64,000 nucleotides of DNA. Origin: an uncultured Bacteroides sp. GTDB lineage: Bacteria > Bacteroidota > Bacteroidia > Bacteroidales > Bacteroidaceae. The stretch covers positions 17,092-81,091 of the forward strand of contig CAUEFX010000009.1 of NCBI GenBank assembly GCA_958477465.1, in the 5' to 3' direction. The position numbers were made by a program, and so were the translations under genes. Each line of letters starts with the position of its first letter. Positions within the stretch are counted from its first letter, which is position 1. Below the pieces are notes generated by a model. That model did not search any database and was not told the DNA's origin. It saw only the letters and a list, made by a program, of their open reading frames with translations. Below, in pieces: positions 10,140 to 19,202 of this stretch.

Positions 10140-11876
10140 ATGAAAAATAAAATAAAATATATTCTGGCAGGCTGTTGCCTGATGACGACTTTCAGTTGCA
10201 GTGATTTTCTGGAAAGATACCCTTTAGACAAAGCTGTCAACGATACATATTGGAAAACGGAAGCCCAACTGCGGGCTGCTCTGTATCCCTGTTATGAAGG
10301 TTTGCAATATGACCTGATAATCAATCTGGGTGAAGCCTGCGCGGAAACAGTAGTATGGGGAGATCCTACATCCGGTTTGAGCAAAGTAAGTGGAGGAACC
10401 AGCAGCGCACAAGACAACTTTCCATTCTACAATTATTGGAGAGACATATACGGACACATTTTTGATTGCAATAACTTTTTGGACAATTATAATACCGCAG
10501 ATGTCCCTCAAGCAACAAAAGACGTATATGCGGCCGAAGTGAAAGTAATCCGGGCATTGCAGTACTTTTGGTTGACTTCTGTATGGGGTGATGTACCGTT
10601 GATCGACAAGGTTATCGGTTCGGAGGAAGCTTATGGTCCACGTAATCCCAAAGAAGAAGTCATCGACTGGATGATTGAAGATCTGAAATGGGCAGCCGAG
10701 AAACTGAGTCCGGAAATCCAGACCGGCCAAAATGTAGGCCGTATCGACCGATGGGGAGCTTTGGCACTGATGGCACGTATCGCTCTCCAAAATAACAGAT
10801 ACGAACTGGCAGAAAAGGTCTCTAAATATATCTTGGATAACAGTCCTTACGATTTATACGACTATGAAAAGGTGTATCACTTGGATGGAAATTCTGAAAA
10901 TGACCCTGACAATAAAGAATCCATCATCTATAGCCTGTACGTTAAAGATATCCGGATGAATAATATGACCAATTATACCTGTACACCGGTGAATTATATA
11001 CGTTTGAACGCTTCCAAAACATTGGTCGATGCATTTCTTTGTACAGACGGCAAACCAGCTACTACCGGTTTGGAGTATTACAAAAGAACCGATGTTGCCA
11101 TTTCTCCTCTGTCAAAATATCCTGTAACGCATTATGCCGACTACTTCAAAGATAGAGACCCACGTATGAAAATGACCCTCTATGCCCCGGGAGATGCATG
11201 GCCTGGTGGAGATGACGGTGATGCCGGCAACAGAGTAAATGTAACTTTCGGCTTACCCCGTTTTGCTTCCCTGCAAGGAAACAACAATAACGGTGCCAAT
11301 ACAAAGACCGGATTTTATTATAAAAAATATAATTCTCCGGAATTAGCCGGCCTGACAAATCAAGATCACAACAATATCAATGTAATTCGTTATCCGGAAA
11401 TTATCCTTATTTATGCAGAAGCCTTATTTAATCTGCAAGGAGAAACCCTAACCCAAGACCAGATCGATGAAACGATCAATCGCTTGCGCAACAGAGTTGG
11501 AATGCATCCGATGAAACTCTCCGAACTGGAAGCATGGAATATGGATTTAAAAACCGAACTAAGACGTGAAAGGCGAATTGAAATGTCATTCGACGGTATG
11601 CGGTACTTCGATATTCTGCGTTGGAAAGAAGGGTTCCGTCTCGGCCGTGCCATTACTTGCCCCAGTTTGGAAGTATGTATGAATGAATTGGGTGGTTGTC
11701 CGTACGTGGACGATCAGGATAACCCGATTGTAGATGAGTTCGGAGATGTGGTGTATGATAAATCTACTGCCGAAGGCGGTTCACGTAATTTTGATGAGAA
11801 CAAGCACTACCTATGGCCTGTACCCTATCAGGAAAGATTAAAAAACCCATCGTTAGGACAAAATCCAGGTTGGTAA
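10140..11876 (+). CDS. SusD-like surface glycan-binding lipoprotein
   Basis: A 578-residue lipoprotein with lipobox TTFSC (Cys20) followed by SDFLERYPLDK, the usual SusD start. The N-terminal half carries the TPR-like helical scaffold (DVYAAEVKVIRALQYFWLTS; WGALALMARIALQNNRYELA), and the C-terminus contains the conserved LRRERRIEMSFDGMRYFDILRW motif and the ending YLWPVPYQERLKNPSLGQNPGW. It acts as the lid of the SusC barrel in a pedal-bin complex on the cell surface. It follows SusC by 23 bp. A hairpin and a short possible ORF separate it from the enzyme genes, probably lowering enzyme expression relative to SusCD. Confidence 0.95.
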   Translation: MKNKIKYILAGCCLMTTFSCSDFLERYPLDKAVNDTYWKTEAQLRAALYPCYEGLQYDLIINLGEACAETVVWGDPTSGLSKVSGGTSSAQDNFPFYNYWRDIYGHIFDCNNFLDNYNTADVPQATKDVYAAEVKVIRALQYFWLTSVWGDVPLIDKVIGSEEAYGPRNPKEEVIDWMIEDLKWAAEKLSPEIQTGQNVGRIDRWGALALMARIALQNNRYELAEKVSKYILDNSPYDLYDYEKVYHLDGNSENDPDNKESIIYSLYVKDIRMNNMTNYTCTPVNYIRLNASKTLVDAFLCTDGKPATTGLEYYKRTDVAISPLSKYPVTHYADYFKDRDPRMKMTLYAPGDAWPGGDDGDAGNRVNVTFGLPRFASLQGNNNNGANTKTGFYYKKYNSPELAGLTNQDHNNINVIRYPEIILIYAEALFNLQGETLTQDQIDETINRLRNRVGMHPMKLSELEAWNMDLKTELRRERRIEMSFDGMRYFDILRWKEGFRLGRAITCPSLEVCMNELGGCPYVDDQDNPIVDEFGDVVYDKSTAEGGSRNFDENKHYLWPVPYQERLKNPSLGQNPGW

Positions 11877-11887
11877 AAAACGACATC

Positions 11888-12049
11888 ATGATATATAGGA
11901 ATATATACTTGTCCATTTTCACTCCAATGGTTCTCTTCTGCTCTGCAAGAACAGAAGAGAACACCCCGAAAACTTCCGGAAATGACTCAGATAGGGATAC
12001 AAATACCTCCGGTCATCTCTCGGTAATATCTACCATAAAACAAAAATAA
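11888..12049 (+). CDS. Possible 53-residue ORF between SusD and the first EEP gene
   Basis: An ATG frame of 53 codons with a hydrophobic start (MIYRNIYLSIFTPMVLFCSA) and a polar, Thr/Ser/Asp-rich tail, ending 5 bp before the next gene. The start looks like a signal peptide, but Phe stands before the Cys where a lipobox needs a small residue. A perfect 11-bp hairpin lies inside the frame, so the stretch may instead be an RNA processing or attenuation element. No family is recognised. Confidence 0.25.
   Translation: MIYRNIYLSIFTPMVLFCSARTEENTPKTSGNDSDRDTNTSGHLSVISTIKQK
11930..11962 (+). other. Intra-operon hairpin after SusD
   Basis: GTTCTCTTCTG (11930-11940) pairs perfectly with CAGAAGAGAAC (11952-11962) around an 11-base loop. 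No T-run follows, so it is more likely an RNA-stability or processing element than a full terminator. It lies directly after SusC/SusD, where PULs commonly step expression down. Confidence 0.5.
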
Positions 12050-12054
12050 ACAAA

Positions 12055-12840
12055 ATGAAAAAGTTTCTATTAATAACATTACTTTCAATCTTGGGGAGCA
12101 ATTGGGTTCTCGCTCAAAAACAAGACACCTTGCGTATCCGTGTCATGACTTATAATCTCCGTTTTGGCGAGCTGGCCTCTCTGGAACAGATTGCCGAACA
12201 CATCAAAGCATTCAAACCGGACTTCGTCGCTTTACAAGAGGTTGACAGCAAGACCTATCGTGAAAGAGCCCCCAGACAGAATGGAAAAGATTTCATTACA
12301 GAGTTAGGATACCGCACTGAAATGTATCCTTTGTATGGTAAATCCATTACTTACAAAAATGGATATTACGGTATAGGAATGCTTTCCAGACATCCGTATT
12401 TCAAAGTCGAAAAGATGATGCTACCTCGCCCACAGGAAAAAGAACAAAGGGTGATGCTTCAAGGCACTTTCGAAGTAAACGGTACCGACACAATTACTTT
12501 TGCCTGTACGCATCTGGATTATTTTTCAGAAGATACACGTTTCTTGCAGATACAAAAGATTACGGAAACATTGATGCAATCGCCTTACCCTGTCATATTA
12601 GGAGGTGATTTCAATGCACGCCCAGGCTCTAAAACGGTACAAAAAGGAATGGCAGGCTGGAAATTACTGACCAATGACGATCTTACTTTTCCATCCCATA
12701 AACCATCTATAAAAATTGATTATCTCTTCGGATATCCTAAAAACATCTGGTACGTTGTTCGTACTCAATCCATACAATCGCTGTTATCAGACCATTTACC
12801 TATTATCACAGAATTAGAATTAATAAAAGAAACTAAATAA
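12055..12840 (+). CDS. Secreted endonuclease/exonuclease/phosphatase-family protein
   Basis: A 261-residue protein with a signal peptide (to about residue 21, NWVLAQ) and the full EEP fold signature: MTYNLRFGE (metal-site Asn), ALQEVDS (metal-binding Glu), GIGMLSRHP, ACTHLDYFSEDTR (His), LGGDFNARPGS (Asp and Asn), IDYLF and SDHLPI (catalytic Asp-His). The fold hydrolyses phosphoester or phosphodiester bonds; members include sphingomyelinases, inositol phosphatases and nucleases. With a signal peptide and in a glycan operon, a periplasmic phosphodiesterase acting on a phospho-glycan or glycolipid is more plausible than a nuclease. It is followed 8 bp later by a second EEP gene. Confidence 0.88.
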   Translation: MKKFLLITLLSILGSNWVLAQKQDTLRIRVMTYNLRFGELASLEQIAEHIKAFKPDFVALQEVDSKTYRERAPRQNGKDFITELGYRTEMYPLYGKSITYKNGYYGIGMLSRHPYFKVEKMMLPRPQEKEQRVMLQGTFEVNGTDTITFACTHLDYFSEDTRFLQIQKITETLMQSPYPVILGGDFNARPGSKTVQKGMAGWKLLTNDDLTFPSHKPSIKIDYLFGYPKNIWYVVRTQSIQSLLSDHLPIITELELIKETK

Positions 12841-12848
12841 TCAACAGT

Positions 12849-13898
12849 ATGAATAGACTCAATATCACCTTACGCTGCCTATTGGTGACTGCCATAAGCC
12901 TTTGTTATGGATGGATTCAAGTCCATGCTGACAATTCGGAAAAACAACTGACGATGATGACTTATAATATTCAAGGACACACCATCATCAACTCACGTCA
13001 GGTCGATAAAATAGCAACTGTCATCAAAAGTGCAACTCCCGATGTGGTAGCTATCCAAGAAGTAGATCAAAGATTCGTGAAAGACTGTGCCGAACAATTG
13101 GGTACCAAAACCGGAATGAAATCCCGTTTTCTAATTACTCATAATACTTACTTCGGTATTGCCTTATTAAGTAAAGAAGAACCGCTTGGAGTAAAAACCC
13201 ATCTTATTCCTAAAGGAACAGGAGGAGGTACTGCAAAGCCCGATCCTGATGACAATCGCGGAATTATAATTGCAGAATTTCCCGACTATTATTTTCTGTC
13301 TACCCATTACTCTCTGAACGCAGAAGACCGGGACGTAGCAACCGCCTATATCATCCAATTTGCAAAAAGTGTCAGCAAACCTGTTTTCTTAGGGGGTGAT
13401 CTTAACATAAAAGAGACTTACCGAGCAATGGTTACATTCAAGAATAATGGATTTTCTATCCTGAATAACACTAAGAAATTCACCTATCCGTCTACGGATC
13501 CGGCAGACTGTATTGACTTTATCTTAGGCTGCAACCAATCTTCCACATCCTATCATGTTATAGAAACCGGAATTGCAGATCAGAGCGGAATCGACCTCAC
13601 AGCACTCTCCGATCATTTACCTGTCTATGTGAAAATCGGATTTTCAAATGCCACCGGCAATAAACAGACAATAGGCGAGAGAAGTAATATAGAGGTTGTA
13701 AAAGACGGCAATGATTATCGTGTAACGGGAATCGATGGAATAGTCAATATAAAACTTTACTCAATCACCGGAGAAATCATCTTCGATACTTATATTCAAG
13801 ATGGAGACAGATTACCCCTTTACAGCCCAAAATCAAAATTTTTTCTTCTATGGCTGAAAAACGGTAATAAGATATATACACATAAACTGGCGTTATAG
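12849..13898 (+). CDS. Secreted EEP-family protein with C-terminal sorting-like domain
   Basis: A 349-residue protein with a signal peptide to about residue 28 (IQVHA). The EEP motifs are MTYNIQGH, AIQEVDQRF, GIALLSKEEP, LSTHYSLNAEDRD, LGGDLNIKETY, CIDFILG and LSDHLPVYVKI, so all catalytic positions are kept. Residues about 275-349 form a separate beta domain (VTGIDGIVNIKLYSITGEIIF, then FFLLWLKNGNKIYTHKLAL) resembling the type A sorting domain of type IX secretion cargo. The next gene carries the same kind of tail. The paralogue upstream lacks it. The tandem pair may act at different locations or on different esters. Confidence 0.85.
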   Translation: MNRLNITLRCLLVTAISLCYGWIQVHADNSEKQLTMMTYNIQGHTIINSRQVDKIATVIKSATPDVVAIQEVDQRFVKDCAEQLGTKTGMKSRFLITHNTYFGIALLSKEEPLGVKTHLIPKGTGGGTAKPDPDDNRGIIIAEFPDYYFLSTHYSLNAEDRDVATAYIIQFAKSVSKPVFLGGDLNIKETYRAMVTFKNNGFSILNNTKKFTYPSTDPADCIDFILGCNQSSTSYHVIETGIADQSGIDLTALSDHLPVYVKIGFSNATGNKQTIGERSNIEVVKDGNDYRVTGIDGIVNIKLYSITGEIIFDTYIQDGDRLPLYSPKSKFFLLWLKNGNKIYTHKLAL

Positions 13899-13959
13899 AA
13901 TCAGGCCTTGAAACTTTTATCTAATATATTATTTATTAATCAATTAAAATTGTATTGTT

Positions 13960-15528
13960 ATGAAAAAACAATTTTTACTTTCGGCAATATTCAGTCTTGC
14001 AACATTTAATATGCTTGCAGCAGACCTTACAGTGACGAGTACCAGTGGCGATCCTTCAGTAGAGGGTTCTTTCCCTAACATCATGGCAAGTGCACAATCA
14101 GATGACGTTATCAAGTTTAACCTTGCAACGGATGAAATCGATGAATTTGATGCCATCACCATAAATTCCACATCATTGACTATCGATGGTATGAACCAGG
14201 CTACCGGAAACAAGATAAAATTTACCGGTGCCAAACAAACATTGTCAATGAAAGGAGCTTGTACGATTGTAATTAAAAATTGCGCCTTTACAGGGAAAAA
14301 TAAAGCTCAGGCATTATTCGTACAAACTGGAACCAACCTAACTATCCAAAATTGTGACTTTATCAAAAACATGCACAGCAGTTCGGGTGGTGTATTAGGA
14401 GTAAGCCAAGACGTAACCTGCTCCATAAAGAACTGTCTTTTCGACAGTAATTCGGCAACAGGTGACGGAGGCTGTATCCGTATTTATAATAATGCCAAAG
14501 TGACTATTGAGAATTCTACATTCAAAAACAACAGCAGTTCGAATTCCGGAGGCGCCATCTATATGTATAGTACCAATGGTAAAAACGAATCAGCATTTGC
14601 ATTGACAATAACAAACAGTACATTTGTGAACAATTATGCAGGAAACCGTGCCGGTGCTATTTATATCTATTCACGCGATGTATCAAAATCACTTGACGGT
14701 GTAAAAATCATCAATAGTACCATCACAGCCAACTACTCAACTAAAAACTTAGGCGGCGGCATCTTCGTATGTTCCAACACCGGTTGTTCCGCAAAACTGG
14801 TATTAGTAAATACCATTATTGCCGGAAATACAGGTGGATTGGTTGATGGAGCCTATTTCGTCCCTACTGATTTAGGTTTCTGGAAAGGAGACAAAAAAGA
14901 CGGTACTGAAATCGTAAGAAACTATGATTGGGAATTGAAAAACTGTGTTTATGGGGCGACTTATGCAACCGCAGACGATACCCAATTAAACAATGCAGAC
15001 CAGTCTGCCCTGTTTGATAACTCCAATATCAAAGTGACTGATTTCGCAGCCAGCAAGCTGTTCACTTCTTTGTACAAATTGGATAACACAGTATTTCCCG
15101 ATATCGAAGGTGATGAAGTATGGAGCCCGACTCTGAGCAATGATGCCACGCCTATCGCTCCTCTCTGTGAAAACAGTATCGCAATAGCTAAAGGAACAGC
15201 CAACTATGCAGGAGTAACGATTCCGACAACAGACCAATTAGGTACTGCCCGCCCGGTTACTCCCGCTATCGGTGCTGTAGAATATGGAAGTACAACCGGC
15301 CTATGGAATCCGGCAGTTAAAGAGTCAAGTATCAAAATCTGGAATGACGGCAACCAACTGTTTGCTGAAGGTTTCGAAGGTACCGTGTCTGTATCCGTTT
15401 ACGACCTGACCGGCAAGCAACTATACGAAGGTACCATCCAAAAAGATACTTCAACAACTTTGAATATAGATAAAGGCATCTACATTGCCAAAGTAAATAA
15501 TGTTACAGCTAAATTAGTCATCAAATGA
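13960..15528 (+). CDS. Right-handed parallel beta-helix protein with sorting-like tail
   Basis: A 522-residue exported protein (signal peptide to about residue 20, NMLAAD). Residues about 80-300 show short repeats typical of right-handed beta-helices (LTIQNCDFIKN, CSIKNCLFDSN, VTIENSTFKNNSS, LTITNSTFVNNYAGN, VKIINSTITANYS). A choice-of-anchor type ending follows (QLGTARPVTPAIGAVEYG, about 425-442). Residues about 450-522 are a type A sorting-like beta domain (VSVSVYDLTGKQLYEG, then GIYIAKVNNVTAKLVIK). Beta-helix proteins can be polysaccharide lyases or glycan-binding surface proteins; I see no lyase catalytic signature that settles this. It is the last gene before a strong hairpin, so it may end the SusCD module. 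Confidence 0.8.
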   Translation: MKKQFLLSAIFSLATFNMLAADLTVTSTSGDPSVEGSFPNIMASAQSDDVIKFNLATDEIDEFDAITINSTSLTIDGMNQATGNKIKFTGAKQTLSMKGACTIVIKNCAFTGKNKAQALFVQTGTNLTIQNCDFIKNMHSSSGGVLGVSQDVTCSIKNCLFDSNSATGDGGCIRIYNNAKVTIENSTFKNNSSSNSGGAIYMYSTNGKNESAFALTITNSTFVNNYAGNRAGAIYIYSRDVSKSLDGVKIINSTITANYSTKNLGGGIFVCSNTGCSAKLVLVNTIIAGNTGGLVDGAYFVPTDLGFWKGDKKDGTEIVRNYDWELKNCVYGATYATADDTQLNNADQSALFDNSNIKVTDFAASKLFTSLYKLDNTVFPDIEGDEVWSPTLSNDATPIAPLCENSIAIAKGTANYAGVTIPTTDQLGTARPVTPAIGAVEYGSTTGLWNPAVKESSIKIWNDGNQLFAEGFEGTVSVSVYDLTGKQLYEGTIQKDTSTTLNIDKGIYIAKVNNVTAKLVIK

Positions 15529-15668
15529 TACAAACTTAGCGTGAATTCGATATAACCTTTGTTTCGCATGTTTTTCCCCTCTTTACAAGGAGGAGAAAGG
15601 AATCCGAAGCAGTATTATCCTTATATCAAATAGACGTTAATCTTAACACAATCCAACTACAGTTTTTC

Positions 15669-15724
15669 AGCCGGCAACCGGGGAAATACCCCTAATGTCT
15701 TTGGTTGCCGGCTCTCTTTTTTTA
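15669..15724 (+). terminator. Terminator or attenuator hairpin just before the first GH89 gene
   Basis: AGCCGGCAACC (15669-15679) pairs perfectly with GGTTGCCGGCT (15703-15713), followed by CTCTTTTTTT. The inner loop also has GGGG and CCCC that can pair. It ends only 22 bp before the GH89 ATG at 15747, leaving no room for a promoter in between. It may therefore act as an attenuator on read-through or on a leader transcript starting in 15529-15668. Confidence 0.85.
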
Positions 15725-15746
15725 TTAATTTCGAAAATCTAATTAT

Positions 15747-17918
15747 ATGAGAAGTTTCTTTCTTACCTGTTTTTCTATTGTCTGGGTATTTTTCATGGGC
15801 GCTTGTACCGGTATTTCCGGTTCCGCCGATATTATAACTCCTGCCAAACAAGTTATCGAACGGCAAATCGGAGAAAGAGTAAATGGTATTAGTTTTCAGC
15901 AGATAAATCCCGTTGACGGAAAAGAGGCCTTTGAAATAGAAGCAAAAGAAGGAAAGCTAACCCTCAAAGGAAGTAGCACAATAGCGCTTTGTTACGCTTT
16001 TCACACCTATCTGAGAGAAGCATGCCATAGCATGAAGACCTGGAGCGGCGAACATTTGGAGCTTCCCTCTTTATGGCCTGACTATTCATTTAAAAGACAA
16101 ACCACCCCCTACGACTTCCGCTATTTTCTGAATGTCTGTACCTATGGATACACTACTCCCTACTGGGACTGGGCGCGTTGGGAAAAAGAGATAGACTGGA
16201 TGGCGCTCCGGGGAGTAAACATGCCACTGGCTACTGTTGCCAGTGAAGCCATTGCCGAACGTGTATGGCTGCAAATGGGACTGACAAAAGAAGAGACCAG
16301 AGAATTTTTTACAGCTCCGGCACACCTTCCTTGGCACCGCATGGGAAATCTGAACACTTGGGACGGACCTCTGTCCGATGAATGGCAGAAGAGCCAGATT
16401 AAATTACAACATCAGATCATTAACCGCATGCGTGAATTGGGAATGCTACCGATAGCGCCGGCCTTTGCAGGTTTCGTGCCAATGGCCTTTGCCGAAAAGC
16501 ATCCCGATATAAAGTTCAAACACCTGAAATGGGGTGGCTTCGATGAAAAATTTAATGCCTATGTACTCCCTCCGGATTCTCCTTTCTTTGAAGAAATCGG
16601 AAAACGGTTCATCAAAGAGTGGGAAAAAGAATTCGGAAAAAATACTTATTACCTCTCGGATAGCTTCAACGAGATGGAGCTTCCTGTAGCCAAAAACGAC
16701 ATGGAAGGAAAACATCAATTGCTGGCCCAATACGGAGAATCTATCTATCGCTCCATCACAGCCGGAAACCCAGATGCTATTTGGGTGACACAAGGTTGGA
16801 CGTTCGGTTATCAGCATGATTTCTGGGACAAAGCAAGTTTGCAGGCATTGTTGAGCCGCGTTCCGGATGACAAAATGATTATCATCGATTTAGGTAACGA
16901 TTATCCGAAGTGGGTTTGGGGTACCGAACAGACCTGGAAAGTGCATGATGGTTTCTATGGAAAGAAATGGATATTCAGCTATGTACCCAATTTCGGTGGG
17001 AAAACCCCTTTGACCGGCGATTTGCAGATGTATGCCACCTCCTCTGCCGAAGCACTGAAAGCACCCTCTCACGGAAACATGATCGGTTTTGGCTCAGCAC
17101 CCGAAGGACTCGAAAACAATGAAGTGGTCTATGAACTATTGGCAGATATGGGATGGACAGACCAAGCAATCGATTTGAATCAATGGATACCTTCTTACTG
17201 CATGGCCCGTTACGGTGCCTGTCCGGAAAACATAAAAAATGCCTGGGAACTGTTCAGAAAGACAGCATACAGCTCACTGTACTCCTACCCCCGCTTCACT
17301 TGGCAAACGGTCATTCCAGATCAACGGCGTATCAGCAAGATAGATGTAAGTAGCGATTTCCTACACGGAATAGAACTATTTTTGACAAGTGCAGACAGTT
17401 TAAAACGTTCCAAACTCTACGCCAACGATGCCATTGAGTTTGCTTCCTATTACATCGCCGCCCAAGCTGACCAACTTTACAACCAAGCATTGGCCGAAGA
17501 TGCCTCCGGAAAGCCGATTGCCGCACATAAACATTTAAGTCAAGCGATCGACCTGCTACTAAACGTTGATAAATTACTGGCTTCTCACCCACTCTACCGT
17601 TTGGAGGAATGGGTAAACCTGGCCAGAAACAACGGTACCACACCTGCTGAGAAAGACGCGTATGAAGCAAATGCCAAACGTTTGATTACTACTTGGGGAG
17701 GATTTCAGGAGGATTACGCAGCACGTTTTTGGAGCGGCCTGATCAAAGATTATTATATTCCGCGCCTAAAACTCTATTTCTCCAAGCAACGCGGTGATCT
17801 GGATAGTTGGGAAGAAGAATGGATACGTACTCCCTGGCATAATACCACTACCCTATTTGAAAAACCATTGGATAGGGCAATCGAATTGGTACAAAAAGCA
17901 AAGGAAATAAAAAATTAA
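15747..17918 (+). CDS. GH89 alpha-N-acetylglucosaminidase, lipoprotein form
   Basis: A 723-residue exo-alpha-N-acetylglucosaminidase, homologous to human NAGLU. It starts with a lipobox (VFFMGAC, Cys20), so it is membrane-anchored. Domains are an N-terminal alpha/beta domain (about 35-115), the catalytic barrel (about 120-465, beginning FRYFLNVCTYGYTTPYWDW) and a C-terminal helical domain. Glu309 in DSFNEMELP and Glu453 in GSAPEGLENNEVVYEL align with the acid/base and nucleophile motifs of NAGLU. PAHLPWHRMGNLNTWDGPL is a typical GH89 segment. It opens a five-gene run with glycerate kinase, permease, HGSNAT-like acetyltransferase and a second GH89. Likely substrate: terminal alpha-GlcNAc released at the periplasmic face. 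Confidence 0.93.
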   Translation: MRSFFLTCFSIVWVFFMGACTGISGSADIITPAKQVIERQIGERVNGISFQQINPVDGKEAFEIEAKEGKLTLKGSSTIALCYAFHTYLREACHSMKTWSGEHLELPSLWPDYSFKRQTTPYDFRYFLNVCTYGYTTPYWDWARWEKEIDWMALRGVNMPLATVASEAIAERVWLQMGLTKEETREFFTAPAHLPWHRMGNLNTWDGPLSDEWQKSQIKLQHQIINRMRELGMLPIAPAFAGFVPMAFAEKHPDIKFKHLKWGGFDEKFNAYVLPPDSPFFEEIGKRFIKEWEKEFGKNTYYLSDSFNEMELPVAKNDMEGKHQLLAQYGESIYRSITAGNPDAIWVTQGWTFGYQHDFWDKASLQALLSRVPDDKMIIIDLGNDYPKWVWGTEQTWKVHDGFYGKKWIFSYVPNFGGKTPLTGDLQMYATSSAEALKAPSHGNMIGFGSAPEGLENNEVVYELLADMGWTDQAIDLNQWIPSYCMARYGACPENIKNAWELFRKTAYSSLYSYPRFTWQTVIPDQRRISKIDVSSDFLHGIELFLTSADSLKRSKLYANDAIEFASYYIAAQADQLYNQALAEDASGKPIAAHKHLSQAIDLLLNVDKLLASHPLYRLEEWVNLARNNGTTPAEKDAYEANAKRLITTWGGFQEDYAARFWSGLIKDYYIPRLKLYFSKQRGDLDSWEEEWIRTPWHNTTTLFEKPLDRAIELVQKAKEIKN

Positions 17919-17986
17919 AGTCTTATTTTTGATGAACCGAAAAAGGGTTGATTATAAAGAGGGTTTAATTAAAACGACGCACAACC

Positions 17987-19153
17987 ATGAAAAAGATAAT
18001 TCTTGCATTCGACTCATTTAAAGGGTCAGCCGGTTCTCTCGACATTGCCGGAACTGCAGAGAAAGCCATTTCAAAAATATATCCCCACTGCAACGTAATC
18101 ACGTTTCCGATTGCAGACGGAGGAGAAGGAACAACAGAAGCTATCTGTACGGGATTGAATGTCGGCAGAATATCCTGCCACGCACACGACCCGCTGATGA
18201 ACCCTATTGAAGTAACCTACGGAATAACCCGCGATGGAACAACAGCTATACTTGAAATGGCTGCCGCCAGTGGTCTGCCGTTGGTTCCGGACGCATTGCG
18301 GAATCCGATGAATGCCTCTACATACGGTACGGGAGAAGTCATTCTGGATGCGCTGAACAGAGGTTGCCGGAAGTTCATTATGGGGCTTGGAGGAAGTGCA
18401 ACCAACGATGCCGGTATAGGTATGCTGGCGGCTCTGGGTGTTCGTTTTCTCGATAAATCGGGAAACAGACTGAATCCGCAGGGTAGCAGCCTGATACACA
18501 TAGCTTCCATTGATGACTCGCACCTCCATCCGGCTCTGCAGGAATCTTCCTTTATCATTGCCTGTGATGTAAACAATCCGTTTTATGGTCCGCAAGGAGC
18601 CGCTTTTGTATATGCTCCGCAAAAAGGAGCCTCCAATGAAGAAGTAATGGCACTGGACAAAGGTCTGCAACATTATGCTACCGTAATCGAGAAGCAGAAA
18701 GGTATCAACATCGCTACCATCCCCGGTGCCGGAGCAGCCGGTGGTATGGGAGGGGGCCTTTTACCCTTCCTCCGGGCTACCTTAAAACCGGGCATCGACA
18801 CCATACTGGAAATACTGCATTTCCACGAATCGCTGCAAGATGCCGACTTAGTATTGACGGGAGAAGGAAAACTCGATGCCCAGACAGCTATGGGAAAAGC
18901 ACTGGGTGGAATACTGAGAATGGCCCGCAAGCAGCATGTTCCCGTAATAGCGTTGGGAGGAGGAGTGGAAGCCACCACCCAACTGAATGAAATGGGCTTC
19001 ACCGCCGTACTGTCCATTCAACCGGCTCCGGTATCCTTGGACAAGGCCATGCAAAAAGAATTCACCCTGAATAATGTAGAGAGAACCGTCACACAGCTTC
19101 TCCGTATCATACAGCATTTTACTCCGAATTCCCAGTCTCCCGAATCCAGGTAA
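17987..19153 (+). CDS. Glycerate kinase
   Basis: A 388-residue cytoplasmic enzyme of the GarK/GlxK glycerate kinase family, which phosphorylates D-glycerate with ATP. The start MKKIILAFDSFKGSAGSLDIAG, FPIADGGEGTTEAICTG, FIMGLGGSATNDAGIGMLAALG and GAGAAGGMGGGLLPFL are hallmark segments, and LVLTGEGKLDAQTAMGK follows. The length is normal for the family. It lies 68 bp after GH89 and 49 bp before a GntP-type permease. Together they look like a sugar-acid or glycerate uptake-and-phosphorylation pair. How this connects with alpha-GlcNAc hydrolysis is not obvious; glycerate could be a substituent or downstream product of the same glycan, or the pair could be co-transcribed for another reason. Confidence 0.93.
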   Translation: MKKIILAFDSFKGSAGSLDIAGTAEKAISKIYPHCNVITFPIADGGEGTTEAICTGLNVGRISCHAHDPLMNPIEVTYGITRDGTTAILEMAAASGLPLVPDALRNPMNASTYGTGEVILDALNRGCRKFIMGLGGSATNDAGIGMLAALGVRFLDKSGNRLNPQGSSLIHIASIDDSHLHPALQESSFIIACDVNNPFYGPQGAAFVYAPQKGASNEEVMALDKGLQHYATVIEKQKGINIATIPGAGAAGGMGGGLLPFLRATLKPGIDTILEILHFHESLQDADLVLTGEGKLDAQTAMGKALGGILRMARKQHVPVIALGGGVEATTQLNEMGFTAVLSIQPAPVSLDKAMQKEFTLNNVERTVTQLLRIIQHFTPNSQSPESR

Positions 19154-19157
19154 AACT

Positions 19158-19193
19158 CGTAATTCACAAATTATAAATCGTAATTCATAAATT
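19158..19193 (+). repeat. Short AT-rich intergenic repeat units, CGTAATTCAyAAAT
   Basis: Two units lie here (from 19158 and from 19179), and a third, related copy lies at 20462-20489 before the HGSNAT-like gene. All sit just upstream of the ATG of the following gene. They may be small slippage-derived repeats or leader elements. Confidence 0.5.
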
Positions 19194-19202
19194 TCCCTTT
19201 CT

